Origin: JAPLDP01 sp964628285
GTDB lineage: Bacteria; Bacteroidota; Bacteroidia; Bacteroidales; JAGONC01
NCBI GenBank assembly: GCA_964628285.1
Contig: CAZVNP010000009.1
Coordinates: 1-64,000 of the forward strand
DNA: 64,000 nt
Direction: 5' to 3'
The translations under genes were made by a program, and so were the position numbers. The notes below the pieces were generated by a model, which was given only the letters and a program-made list of their open reading frames with translations, had not been told where the DNA came from and ran no database searches. This document shows, one piece after another, positions 1-7,683 of the stretch (the first letter of the stretch is position 1; each line of letters starts with the position of its first letter).

Positions 1-1093
1 TTCCTCTAACGTCATATTGCCGAATGAGAACTCCTTGGATGTTGTAAATATTCAGGAATGGCGCTTGCCAGTTACCGGGTAAATCAAACTTGATGGTTGT
101 GCTTTTGGAAAAAGGATTTGGTAATGCTGATAATTTCAACTCCGGTTTATGGATTGAAGCGACCGATGTATAAAGCGAATCCAGCTCATGGAAATAAGTC
201 GTGAATGTTTCCCCGTAATCGCTGCTGTAATCGATATAAAGCAATCTATGATTTAAAGTCGGATCATATGTCAGTCGAAACACATAAAATGATCCTGGTT
301 GCCGCCCGGCTGTATAAGCTAATGACCAATAATAAATATCAATATAATCCGATTCAAATTTCTGAGTCCACGTATAGCCGGTATCTACGCTGTGGAAAAT
401 CTTATAATGATAATCAAGCCCCCATGAAATTAAGTATAATTCGCCAGGTTCAGTTCCCCGTGAAATTTGAGGAAAATGGCCGGATACATGCCAAAAAGCT
501 ATTGCACTGTCTAAGGGAATTTCGGTAAAGGTTTGTCCATAATCAAGAGTATGCACAAAATTGTAATAATCCCCCGTAATACTATAAATACCGAAAAATT
601 CCGGTTCACTAAAACCGACTTCCGTAAAAGGACAAACAACTGTAATTGGGAGAAGCTCAAATGTTAATCCATAATCCGTGCTTTTAAAAAAGCCTTCATA
701 ATTTCCTTTGAAGATAAGTCCTGGATTGACCCCACAAAAAAATTGTGTATAGCCTGGGACATCGCCTCTATCCTCCCAATTCACACCATAATCAAAGCTC
801 ACCCACAATTTATTCATCCCATAGACATATTGATTATAGACGACGCCTGATGTAGCATCACCTAAAACAAAGCCCACCCACATGACTCCGGGTTGCCCTT
901 CCCAATTCTCATACTTTTGGAGCAGTGTTTTTCCGTTGTCGGAAGAATAAAAGATACCATAATGCATACCCTCATTATTCCCATATGTTTCGGATGAGAC
1001 GTAAATTTCGCCCGGCAGGGCGCCACGTGTCTGGGCCCAGGAGAACGAGGTATAAAGACTGAATAAAATAAGAAGTAGAAGTAATCTTTTCAT
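1..1093 (-). CDS. T9SS-sorted BNR/sortilin-like repeat protein (3' end off window)
   Basis: Partial gene: the ATG is at 1093-1091 and the frame stays open to base 1, giving about 364 residues. A signal peptide (MKRLLLLLILFSLYTSFSWA, then Q) begins the protein. The body has recurrent S-x-D-x-G-x-T/N-W/F motifs (SSDNGKT, SFDYGVNWE, STDYGLTFE, TLDYGQTF, SVDTGYTW, SSDYGETF), typical of BNR/sortilin-like beta-propeller blades. From about residue 315 (ELKLSALPNPFSKSTTIKF) it matches the start of a type A T9SS C-terminal sorting domain, so the product should be secreted through the T9SS. The sorting domain lacks its end only because the window stops. A promoter-like TTG-N20-TATATTTA lies upstream. 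The ligand or function is unknown. Confidence 0.85.
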   Translation of the reverse strand, partial: MKRLLLLLILFSLYTSFSWAQTRGALPGEIYVSSETYGNNEGMHYGIFYSSDNGKTLLQKYENWEGQPGVMWVGFVLGDATSGVVYNQYVYGMNKLWVSFDYGVNWEDRGDVPGYTQFFCGVNPGLIFKGNYEGFFKSTDYGLTFELLPITVVCPFTEVGFSEPEFFGIYSITGDYYNFVHTLDYGQTFTEIPLDSAIAFWHVSGHFPQISRGTEPGELYLISWGLDYHYKIFHSVDTGYTWTQKFESDYIDIYYWSLAYTAGRQPGSFYVFRLTYDPTLNHRLLYIDYSSDYGETFTTYFHELDSLYTSVASIHKPELKLSALPNPFSKSTTIKFDLPGNWQAPFLNIYNIQGVLIRQYDVRG

Positions 1094-1133
1094 GATTAAT
1101 ATTTTAGATGATTTTGTATTTGATATTATGGTG

Positions 1134-1164
1134 TAAATATACAAATCATTTTGGATAAATACAA
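1134..1164 (-). promoter_or_regulatory. Bacteroidota-type promoter for the BNR protein gene
   Basis: On the minus strand, TTG (1164-1162) is followed after 20 bases by TATATTTA (1141-1134), one mismatch from the TAnnTTTG -7 consensus. It lies about 40 bases before the ATG at 1093. Confidence 0.5.
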
Positions 1165-1199
1165 GAAGATTTTAATATATGTTGCGGGTTGCAGATTTG

Positions 1200-1239
1200 C
1201 AGGTCCACAGGTCTACGGGTCGGCAGGTCTACAGGTCTG
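1200..1239. repeat. Five-unit 8-bp tandem array (CAGGTCTA type)
   Basis: Consecutive units are CAGGTCCA, CAGGTCTA, CGGGTCGG, CAGGTCTA and CAGGTCTG. The array is imperfect and intergenic. An 8-bp array of different sequence occurs at 19725-19772. Confidence 0.75.
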
Positions 1240-1363
1240 CGAATTCAATTTTAAAAATTTCAATCATCATTGATCATTTAAATCGTCATTGAACCTTCAA
1301 CATTCAGTTGAATATTGGGTGTTCGTAAATGAGTGTTGAAGATTGGAAAGAAAGAAGCTTTGT

Positions 1364-1470
1364 TTAACCACGGAGGAACACTGAGGAAGAACGGAGGTTC
1401 ACGGAGGATGAAAGAATTAATTCCCTTTCCTCTGCGTCCTCTGCGCTTCCTTTGCGCCCTCTGCGGTTAA
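1364..1470. repeat. Hairpin-forming intergenic repeat, TTAACC...GGTTAA
   Basis: The left half starts TTAACCACGGAGG and continues with several GGAGG/GAGGAA blocks. The right half ends CCTCTGCGGTTAA with several CCTCTGCG/CCTTTGCG blocks. The halves are imperfect reverse complements about the middle (near 1415), so a transcript could fold into one long stem. The type resembles the purine-rich GGAGG.../CCTCTGCG repeats I recall from intergenic regions of diverse bacteria; a family match is from memory only. Confidence 0.6.
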
Positions 1471-1532
1471 CTAAAAAATTCAGTTTTGATACGCAACCAT
1501 TCAGGGGACAGGGGCTGATCATTGAATGTGAA

Positions 1533-1602
1533 AATGGGACTCCATCCACCTGCATGGTAAAATCTTTTTTCCGCTATCTGTTTGAGTGGATGGAGTCCCA
1601 TT
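1533..1602. repeat. Perfect 17-bp inverted repeat after gldD
   Basis: AATGGGACTCCATCCAC at 1533-1549 is exactly reverse-complemented at 1586-1602, with 36 bases between. It starts nine bases past the gldD stop. There is no T-run after the stem on the gldD side, so it is not a classic intrinsic terminator, though it could stop or protect the transcript. Confidence 0.7.
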
Positions 1603-1610
1603 CGATTGCC

Positions 1611-2210
1611 TTATTTCCAGCGGAAGGTCCCGATCAGATGGCGTATGTCGCGGTTGACAAAGGCGATGACCGGCGCCAGCGAATCATTATTGGGGACGAC
1701 ATTGAAATATAGCGCTCCCCTGACGAAGTTGGCGGTGCTGTCGGTGAGAAAGAACTGGCAGGGTGAGGCGGCACCCGATCCCCTGATGTCATAAATCAGG
1801 CCATATACCGACCGTTCGGGGTGGACGACAAGCTCCTCATTGATCGCCGTGGCCTTGGGGATGTGCTTGACGACCAGCTCCCTGGTGTCTTCCAGCAGCT
1901 TCACGAGGTTACCCCTGACGGGTTTATAGCTCAGGTGTATGATGCCGTGGTACTGCGGGTATTCGATGTTGATCCAGTAAGGCTGGTCCGGCGCCAGGGC
2001 ATCCGGTCCGACGGTGGCATAGGCCGAATATTCGAATGCATAGGGATAGATGGAATCCAGGACAACGTAAGCATTCTCGGGCGTGTCGATGCGGAAGTAG
2101 CCGTTGGGTTTGGGCATCTCATGACGGTGACACGCCGCCGTCAGCAGAATCGTTATGAGCAGCAGCACCCCGGCAGTATCACGTCTTGTTTTCTTTTTCT
2201 TCAGTCTCAT
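1611..2210 (-). CDS. gldD: Gliding motility lipoprotein GldD
   Basis: The protein has 199 residues with a basic N-terminus, a hydrophobic segment and a lipobox-like end at C27 (LLTAAC), so it is a predicted lipoprotein. The rest fits GldD throughout: PKPNGYFRID, IHLSYKPV, FFLTDSTANFVRGALYF, PNNDSLAPV and the C-terminal GTFRWK. GldD is required for gliding and T9SS function in Flavobacterium; its biochemical role is not known. The gene overlaps the end of gldE by 32 bases, so the two are probably cotranslated. A perfect inverted repeat follows the stop. No residue loss or frameshift is seen. Confidence 0.93.
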   Translation of the reverse strand: MRLKKKKTRRDTAGVLLLITILLTAACHRHEMPKPNGYFRIDTPENAYVVLDSIYPYAFEYSAYATVGPDALAPDQPYWINIEYPQYHGIIHLSYKPVRGNLVKLLEDTRELVVKHIPKATAINEELVVHPERSVYGLIYDIRGSGAASPCQFFLTDSTANFVRGALYFNVVPNNDSLAPVIAFVNRDIRHLIGTFRWK

Positions 2211-3543
2211 GTGTTATGGTCACCCGTATTTTCTGTATGCGTCTCCTGTCGGAAGACTCTATTTTAAAAATAAAATTCCGGAAGGTGATGCTCGTGGCTT
2301 TCTCGGGTATCTTGCCTTCCAGCTCCAGGATGAGGCCCGCCAGCGTGTCCGATTCCCCTTTGACTTCATCGAAGATGTCATCGTCGATCTCCAGTATCTT
2401 GCAGAAATCGTTGATGGAGGTCTTGCCTTCAAAGATATACTGGTCATCGCTGATCCTGGTGTAGTCGACCTCGCCGGTCTCCACATCGAATTCATCGGTG
2501 ATCTCACCCACGATCTCCTCGATGACATCCTCAAGGGTCACCAGCCCTGATGTCCCGCCATATTCATCGACGACGATGGCCATGTGGATCTTTTTCTCCT
2601 GGAACTCCTTTAACAGATTGCTGATCATTTTATTCTCAGGAATGAAAAAAGCCGATCGCAGCAATGAGATCCACTTAAAGAGGTCATCATTGTCGAGATG
2701 GGGCAGCAGGTCCTTAACGTAGAGTATTCCCAGGATATTGTCGAGGCTTTCGGAGTAAACCGGTATACGTGAATAGCCTGAACTGACGATGGTGGCCAGC
2801 AGCTCCGTAAATTTCGTTGTGGCTTCGACGGCGGTGATATCTATCCTGGCCTTCATGATCTCACTGACCTCCATATCCCCAAAACGGACGATGCTTTTGA
2901 GTATTTTCTTTTCCTCTTCGGGCGTGGTCTCATCGGTGGTAATGTTGATGGCTTCCGACAGGTCGCCGCGGGTGATGCTGTGACCTGTCTTCGACATGCG
3001 CTTGTCGATGACCGTCGTCGACCTGACAAGGACAATGCTCAACGGATAGAATAATTTTGTCAGTATCCGCAGGGGTTGTGCCATCACGTAGGCCACTCTC
3101 AGCGGGTACTGCGTGGAATAAATCTTCGGCATCACCTCACCGAAGAGCAGAATCAGCGCGGTGACGACCACCACCTGCAGGATAAAGGTCAGGATGGGAA
3201 AATGGGTCAGGTCAAACAGCCGGCTGGTGACATAGGCCGAGATCACGATGATGGCCAGGTTAATGAAATTATTGGCGATGAGGATGGTGGCCAGCAGCTC
3301 CTTGGGTTGACCCAGGTGATGGAGGATGAGCAGGTTTTTCCTGGATTTGGACAGCCTGATCTTGCTCAGATGCACTGGACTGAGTGAGAAATATGCTATT
3401 TCGGAGGCCGAGACAAATGCCGAGCAGCACAGCAGCAACAGCATACCTGCCAGTGCGATAAAAGCACCTGCCGGTACTGTTTTGCTCACAACCGTAAGCA
3501 AGGCTGACGCCGGCGGCGGCATAACGGCAACGAGAGGCTCCAA
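2179..3543 (-). CDS. gldE: GldE, CNNM/CorC-type membrane protein with CBS domains
   Basis: The protein has 454 residues. The N-terminal half has about four membrane segments of a DUF21/CNNM domain (FVSASEIAYFSLSPVHL, LLATILIANNFINLAI, ILLFGEVMPKIYSTQYPL). A CBS pair follows (SEIMKARIDITAVEATT..., MAIVVDEYGGTSGLVTLEDV), then a CorC/HlyC domain near the C-terminus. The family resembles magnesium transport-linked proteins. GldE is tied to GldD genetically in Flavobacterium, and gldD directly follows and overlaps it here. A separate -7 element and a hairpin lie between ssb and gldE, so gldED can be transcribed on its own. Confidence 0.93.
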   Translation of the reverse strand: MEPLVAVMPPPASALLTVVSKTVPAGAFIALAGMLLLLCCSAFVSASEIAYFSLSPVHLSKIRLSKSRKNLLILHHLGQPKELLATILIANNFINLAIIVISAYVTSRLFDLTHFPILTFILQVVVVTALILLFGEVMPKIYSTQYPLRVAYVMAQPLRILTKLFYPLSIVLVRSTTVIDKRMSKTGHSITRGDLSEAINITTDETTPEEEKKILKSIVRFGDMEVSEIMKARIDITAVEATTKFTELLATIVSSGYSRIPVYSESLDNILGILYVKDLLPHLDNDDLFKWISLLRSAFFIPENKMISNLLKEFQEKKIHMAIVVDEYGGTSGLVTLEDVIEEIVGEITDEFDVETGEVDYTRISDDQYIFEGKTSINDFCKILEIDDDIFDEVKGESDTLAGLILELEGKIPEKATSITFRNFIFKIESSDRRRIQKIRVTITHETEEKENKT

Positions 3544-3579
3544 AACGGTTTGTTTAATTAGCTTGCGCTGTTCAATTTA

Positions 3580-3587
3580 CAAAATTA
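3580..3587 (-). promoter_or_regulatory. -7 element (TAATTTTG) upstream of gldE
   Basis: Minus-strand TAATTTTG is an exact match to TAnnTTTG, 36 bases before the gldE ATG. No good -33 TTG lies at the usual distance, so support is moderate. Confidence 0.4.
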
Positions 3588-3623
3588 GGCAATAATCGGC
3601 AGGTCACCATCTGAAAATACAAA

Positions 3624-3655
3624 AGGTTGTCAAAAAACATATCCTCCGACAACCT
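3624..3655 (-). terminator. Hairpin between ssb and gldE
   Basis: AGGTTGTC (3624-3631) pairs with GACAACCT (3648-3655) across a 16-base loop. On the minus strand the stem is followed by TTTTG, so it is a weak intrinsic terminator candidate for ssb. Confidence 0.45.
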
Positions 3656-3683
3656 CTGTATCAAATAGGTAAAAAGCCGTATC

Positions 3684-4103
3684 CTAGAAGGGCAGATCAT
3701 CCTCCTGTGCCTGAGGGAGATCGTTGGGCTGCAACTCCTCAGTCTGTTCTTCCGGCGCCGCCGCCTGTTCTCTCCGGCCTCCCAGCATGGTCATGCTGGT
3801 GCCTTCGATCTCGACCGTGGTCCTCGGATTGCCGTCCTTATCCTTCCACTGGTTGGTCCTTATCCGGCCTTCCAGAAAGATCTGATTGCCTTTCTTCAGA
3901 TAAGTCTCGGCTATATCCGCCAAAGCCCGCCACAGGACAATGCGGTGCCATTCCGTATGTTGCTCCCTCGCACCTTCCCTGCTCTTGTAAGTCTCTGTCG
4001 TAGCAAGGGTAAAGGTGGCTTTCTTCAAACCGTTTTCAAAGGTTTGTACCTCGGGGTCCCTCCCTAAGTTCCCGATCAAAATGACTTTGTTAACTCCTGC
4101 CAT
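3684..4103 (-). CDS. ssb: Single-stranded DNA-binding protein
   Basis: The protein has 139 residues. An OB-fold occupies about residues 1-110 (MAGVNKVILIGNLGRDPEVQ, TEWHRIVLW, YLKKGNQIFLEGRI, TTVEIEGTSMTMLGGR). A short disordered linker follows, ending in the acidic DDLPF tip that recruits replication and repair partners. It coats ssDNA as a tetramer during replication, recombination and repair. The gene lies between mutY and gldE, an arrangement I recall as common in Bacteroidota. It has its own promoter, TTTG-N18-TAATTTTG. Confidence 0.96.
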   Translation of the reverse strand: MAGVNKVILIGNLGRDPEVQTFENGLKKATFTLATTETYKSREGAREQHTEWHRIVLWRALADIAETYLKKGNQIFLEGRIRTNQWKDKDGNPRTTVEIEGTSMTMLGGRREQAAAPEEQTEELQPNDLPQAQEDDLPF

Positions 4104-4140
4104 ACCTCATAAAATTTTAAAGATTAATAATTCCGCACAA

Positions 4141-4170
4141 CAAAATTAATACAAAAAAGAATGTTTCAAA
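4141..4170 (-). promoter_or_regulatory. Promoter of ssb overlapping the mutY terminator
   Basis: Minus-strand TTTG (4170-4167) is followed after 18 bases by TAATTTTG (4148-4141), an exact -7 match about 40 bases before the ssb ATG. The TTTG sits in the loop and stem of the hairpin at 4159-4176. Confidence 0.5.
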
Positions 4171-4176
4171 ACATTC
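4159..4176 (-). terminator. Terminator-like hairpin after mutY
   Basis: GAATGTTT and AAACATTC pair over a two-base loop. On the minus strand the stem is followed by TTTTTTG, so it fits an intrinsic terminator, 84 bases after the mutY stop. Confidence 0.5.
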
Positions 4177-4259
4177 AGGATCCCTTCACGTTTTCATTCT
4201 CTCCTATTGATCCAAAAAAAGCCGAAATGTGACCCTGGTCAGCCGTTTTTTTTAATGAT

Positions 4260-5336
4260 TCAGATAAAAAAAGTGCGGTACTCGGCCATGAATGTCTCAA
4301 TAAGTTTCGGGACAGGATAGCCGGCGAGTTTGCCGGTGGCAATGAATTGGAGGTCACCGGCCTTTAACAGCGGCATTTTGTCGACCTGCAGGATAAAAAA
4401 CCTGGCCTGAATATGCCTGTGGCTCAGCACATGGTTATAAACAGGTGATACCGCTGCCATCGTCACCCGTATCCCTTCCGTTTTAATGAAAGTATTCAGG
4501 ATGGCGTTATCAGGCCTCTTCCGGGCACCCATCAGCTGTTCCGCTTCGACCAGAGGGAAATCGTACAGGTTCTTCCAGATGTCATCCGACGTTCTTTTCC
4601 GCAGGAGTATGAGGGGTTCATCACCGGTCACCCTGAACACCAGGTAATTGAAATACCTGTTTTTCAGCGGGGCTTTGCTTTTCCTGACGGGCAGGCTGTG
4701 GACCCTGTCTTCGAGGTAGGCACGGCACCTGTCGTGCACGATGCATTGCCGGCACAGCGGACGCCGGGGTATGCACTGACGGGCGCCGAATTCCATGACG
4801 GCCTGGTTGAACAGGCCGGGTCTGTCCGAAGGAATCATCCGTGCCGCAATTTCACCTATCTCTTTCTTGCCCTTCGCCGTATTGACGGGGGTATCTATTC
4901 CCATGTAACGGGCCAGTATGCGCATGACATTGCCGTCGACGACAGCATAGGCTTTGTTGAAGCAAAAAGAAAGAATGGCGGCGGCCGTGTATTCTCCGAT
5001 ACCTTTAAGGCTGATGAGCTCATGGCAGGTCTCCGGAAAACGGCCTCCGTATTTTTCCATGATCTCCCGGGCCGTCGCCAGCATGTTCCGTGCCCTGGTG
5101 TAATAGCCCAGCCCCTGCCACAGCTTCAGGATATCGTCTTCAGATGCCCGCGACAACGCCACCACATCCTTGTAACGGGCAATGAAACGGTTATAATAAT
5201 CCAGGCCTTGCTCCACCTGCGTTTGCTGAAGGATGATCTCCGACACCCACACCAGGTAAGGATCGCCGGTCTTCCGCCATGGCAGATCACGTTTGTTCCG
5301 ATTGTACCACCTGATCAACTGTGAGGTGAAATCCAT
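4260..5336 (-). CDS. mutY: A/G-specific adenine DNA glycosylase MutY
   Basis: The protein has 358 residues from ATG 5336. MutY removes adenine mispaired with 8-oxoguanine. Visible are the catalytic Glu in WVSEIILQQTQV (E33), the helix-hairpin-helix LKGIGEYTA, the catalytic Asp in AVVDGNVMRIL, a [4Fe-4S] cluster set C-x6-C-x2-C-x5-C in CIPRRPLCRQC and after, and a C-terminal NUDIX-like 8-oxoG recognition domain. An in-frame ATG at 5390 would add 18 residues, but the exact -7 element at 5372-5379 lies between it and 5336, so a transcript from that promoter would lack it. The domain also naturally begins at MDFTSQLIRWY. Confidence 0.95.
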   Translation of the reverse strand: MDFTSQLIRWYNRNKRDLPWRKTGDPYLVWVSEIILQQTQVEQGLDYYNRFIARYKDVVALSRASEDDILKLWQGLGYYTRARNMLATAREIMEKYGGRFPETCHELISLKGIGEYTAAAILSFCFNKAYAVVDGNVMRILARYMGIDTPVNTAKGKKEIGEIAARMIPSDRPGLFNQAVMEFGARQCIPRRPLCRQCIVHDRCRAYLEDRVHSLPVRKSKAPLKNRYFNYLVFRVTGDEPLILLRKRTSDDIWKNLYDFPLVEAEQLMGARKRPDNAILNTFIKTEGIRVTMAAVSPVYNHVLSHRHIQARFFILQVDKMPLLKAGDLQFIATGKLAGYPVPKLIETFMAEYRTFFI

Positions 5337-5371
5337 TCCACGGTTTTTAAAGGTTTTTCCGGGCGGCGATC

Positions 5372-5379
5372 CAAACATA
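5372..5379 (-). promoter_or_regulatory. -7 element (TATGTTTG) upstream of mutY
   Basis: An exact TAnnTTTG match on the minus strand, 36 bases before the chosen mutY ATG at 5336. No clear -33 element is seen. It argues against the upstream ATG at 5390. Confidence 0.4.
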
Positions 5380-5455
5380 TAACAAATCAAACAGATAGAA
5401 TAAATTTTTTTTATAAAAAATCACTGTTGCTTTTCTTCTGAATAAAAAATAATTA

Positions 5456-5463
5456 TATCTTTG
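5456..5463 (+). promoter_or_regulatory. -7 element (TATCTTTG) upstream of the HU gene
   Basis: An exact TAnnTTTG match in a very AT-rich stretch, 48 bases before the HU ATG. A TTG at 5427-5429 is somewhat far (26 bases) for the -33 element. Confidence 0.45.
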
Positions 5464-5510
5464 CGCCCTATTAATAAATTTATTTTCAAAATATTAAAAA
5501 ATTTTTAATC

Positions 5511-5810
5511 ATGACAAAAGCAGAAATAGTTGCCGACATCGCCAACAAGACCGGTGTTGAAAAAGTTGCCGTTCAGGCCAGTGTGGAAGCCTTTATGGAA
5601 TCCGTGAAAAATTCACTCATTCATGGCGAAAACGTGTATCTCAGAGGCTTTGGAAGTTTCATCATTAAGAAAAGAGCTAAGAAGACGGGAAGAAATATTT
5701 CCAAAAACACAACCATTATCATTCCCGCTCACAATATACCTTCGTTTAAACCTGCCAAGACATTCGTCAACAGTGTGAAGAGCAATGTGAAGAAATTAGG
5801 AAGCCATTAA
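5511..5810 (+). CDS. HU/IHF-family DNA-binding protein
   Basis: The protein has 99 residues, slightly longer than the usual 90. It matches HU across its length: MTKAEIVADIANKTGVEK, VYLRGFGSFIIKKRAKKTGRN, the DNA-intercalating arm with the conserved proline in PAHNIPSFKPAK, and a short basic tail. HU dimers bend and compact DNA. The gene stands divergent from mutY with a strong, AT-rich promoter region, as expected for an abundant protein. It is followed after 16 bases by a 29-residue basic protein gene. Confidence 0.95.
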   Translation: MTKAEIVADIANKTGVEKVAVQASVEAFMESVKNSLIHGENVYLRGFGSFIIKKRAKKTGRNISKNTTIIIPAHNIPSFKPAKTFVNSVKSNVKKLGSH

Positions 5811-5826
5811 TTTTAATGACCCGGTT

Positions 5827-5916
5827 ATGCCTAGCGGTAAAAAGCGAAAACGCCATAAAATGGCGACACATAAGAGGAAAAAGCGTCTGAGGAAGAACAG
5901 GCATAAGAAGAAATAA
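5827..5916 (+). CDS. Small, very basic conserved protein (29 aa), possible ribosome-associated
   Basis: An ATG at 5827 opens a 29-residue frame ending TAA at 5916. It begins MPSGKKRKRHK and ends RKNRHKKK; about half the residues are Lys or Arg, with several His. I recall near-identical short proteins (MPxGKKRKRHKxATHKRKKR type) encoded at this place, between HU and RNase G, in other Bacteroidota, often missed by annotation. The composition suggests RNA or ribosome binding, but that is inference. Position inside the HU-rng run and the intact frame support a real gene. Confidence 0.75.
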   Translation: MPSGKKRKRHKMATHKRKKRLRKNRHKKK

Positions 5917-6055
5917 AATATTTTCATCGGTTCAAGGTTTGCCGGGAATCGTTCTATCAATACCCGCAAACTTTACTTATCCTTAAACCTGAATACCCTC
6001 AGGCCCTTTAAATGACTAACTCCCTGAGTGATCCGATATTTAAAGCGCCCGAGAT

Positions 6056-7606
6056 GTGAACAAAGAATTAATTATCGATTCCCGTTCTTCGGAAGTCGAT
6101 ATCGCTTTACTGGAAGATAAAATGCTTGTTGAACTCAACAAGCAGAAAACCAATAACAACTTTTCCGTCGGGGATGTTTATCTGGGAAAAGTAAAGAAGA
6201 TCATGCCCGGCCTGAACGCGGCCTTCATCAACGTCGGTCATGAAAAGGATGCCTTTCTGCATTACCTCGATCTGGGTCCGCAGATCAGATCGCTGAACAA
6301 GTATGTCAAACTTTTGCTTTCAGGTAAAACCACCCACATTCCCATCGATAAGTTCACCCTTGAAGCTGAAATAGAAAAAACAGGCAAAATCTCCGATGTG
6401 CTGGCGGTCAACCAGCCTATCCTGGTTCAGATCGCCAAGGAACCCATTTCGACCAAGGGACCGCGGGTTTCATCGGAGATCTCGTTTGCTGGACGTAATC
6501 TGGTGATGGTACCCTTCTCGAACAGGGTCTCCGTATCGCAGAAGATCAAAAGCCAGGATGAGCGTAACCGTCTCAAGAGGCTCATCCTGAGTATCAAACC
6601 CAAGAATGTCGGCGTCATAGTCAGAACCGTCGCCCTGAACAAAAAAGTGGCCGATCTGGACAGCGAGCTTAATCTTTTGATAAGGAAGTGGGAGACGGCC
6701 ATGGAGAAGATGCCGGGGGTCAGGCCGCCGCAACGCATCATCAGCGAAATAGACCGCACCTCGGCCATATTGCGCGATATGCTTAACGAGACCTTCAACA
6801 GCATTAACATCAACAACGCCATGCTGTATGAAGATGTTAAAGGCTACATACAGAAGATCGCGCCCGATAAGGTTGACATCGTCAAGCTATACAAGGGCAA
6901 GATGCCCATCTTCGAATATTTTGGCGTCGATAAACAGATCAAGAGCCTGTTCGGAAAAACCGTCAATTTTAAAAGCGGTGCTTATCTGATCATCGAGCAT
7001 ACCGAAGCCTTCCACGTCATTGATGTGAACAGCGGTCACCGCATCAAATCGGAGAACACACAGGAGACCAACGCCCTGGAGGTGAACCTCGAGGCGGCCA
7101 GTGAGATAGCGCGCCAGCTCAGGCTCAGGGATATGGGCGGCATCATCGTGATCGACTTCATCGACATGCGCGATCCGGCCCACCGCAAAGCGCTCTTTCA
7201 GAAACTCAAAGATGAAATGGCCAAAGATAACGCCAAGCACACCATCCTGCCTCCCAGCAAATTCGGACTCGTGCAGATCACCCGCGAAAGGGTGAGACCC
7301 GAGACCACCCTCGATGTTGTGGAAAAATGCCCCACATGCGACGGGACAGGTAAAATAAAACCCAGCATCATACTCGTCGACGACATTGAGAATAACATTC
7401 TGTACCTGCTCCGCGATCAGAATGAACCCCATCTGACCCTCGCCGTGCACCCTTATATCCACGCTTACCTGACCAAGGGAGCTAAATCGATGCAGATAAA
7501 ATGGTTCCTGAAGTATAAAAAGTGGATCCCGATACGTCCGATGAGTTCCTATCATTTTCTTGAATTCCATTTCTTTAACAAGAACAATGACGAGATCAAA
7601 ATATAA
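6056..7606 (+). CDS. rng: Ribonuclease E/G family endoribonuclease
   Basis: The protein has 516 residues with a GTG start at 6056. An S1-like RNA-binding domain lies near residues 35-115 (GDVYLGKVKKIMPGLNAAF, VGHEKDAFLHY). The catalytic core has the two metal-binding Asp motifs, HVIDVNSGHR and GGIIVIDFIDMRD. The CPTCDGTGK motif corresponds to the zinc-link of RNase E/G. It lacks the long C-terminal scaffold of RNase E, so RNase G size fits. It processes rRNA and decays mRNA. It lies downstream of HU and the basic peptide gene and may share their transcript. Confidence 0.95.
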   Translation: MNKELIIDSRSSEVDIALLEDKMLVELNKQKTNNNFSVGDVYLGKVKKIMPGLNAAFINVGHEKDAFLHYLDLGPQIRSLNKYVKLLLSGKTTHIPIDKFTLEAEIEKTGKISDVLAVNQPILVQIAKEPISTKGPRVSSEISFAGRNLVMVPFSNRVSVSQKIKSQDERNRLKRLILSIKPKNVGVIVRTVALNKKVADLDSELNLLIRKWETAMEKMPGVRPPQRIISEIDRTSAILRDMLNETFNSININNAMLYEDVKGYIQKIAPDKVDIVKLYKGKMPIFEYFGVDKQIKSLFGKTVNFKSGAYLIIEHTEAFHVIDVNSGHRIKSENTQETNALEVNLEAASEIARQLRLRDMGGIIVIDFIDMRDPAHRKALFQKLKDEMAKDNAKHTILPPSKFGLVQITRERVRPETTLDVVEKCPTCDGTGKIKPSIILVDDIENNILYLLRDQNEPHLTLAVHPYIHAYLTKGAKSMQIKWFLKYKKWIPIRPMSSYHFLEFHFFNKNNDEIKI

Positions 7607-7683
7607 AGGCCAAAACTTTTTCCTGCCTTCATCCGTTATCAAAATATTTTATTAAATTTATCCTTTGTCTTTAACTCATACTC

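Larger units (their letters stand above)
1094..1610. other. Gene-poor stretch between the BNR gene and gldD
   Basis: About 515 bases without a convincing gene. It holds the promoter of the BNR gene, a small array of 8-bp units (1200-1239), a long imperfect inverted repeat bounded by TTAACC/GGTTAA (1364-1470), and a perfect 17-bp inverted repeat (1533-1549 with 1586-1602). The short open frames here cover the repeats and have no recognisable product. Confidence 0.7.

Noticed and set aside
1452..1712. 86-residue frame across the repeats before gldD
   Set aside because: It runs through two inverted repeats and into gldD antisense; no conserved feature.
4698..5324. 208-residue plus-strand open frame opposite mutY
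   Set aside because: Antisense to a full MutY with all catalytic residues; no family features.
6887..7642. 251-residue minus-strand frame opposite rng
   Set aside because: Antisense to the RNase G catalytic core; no motif.
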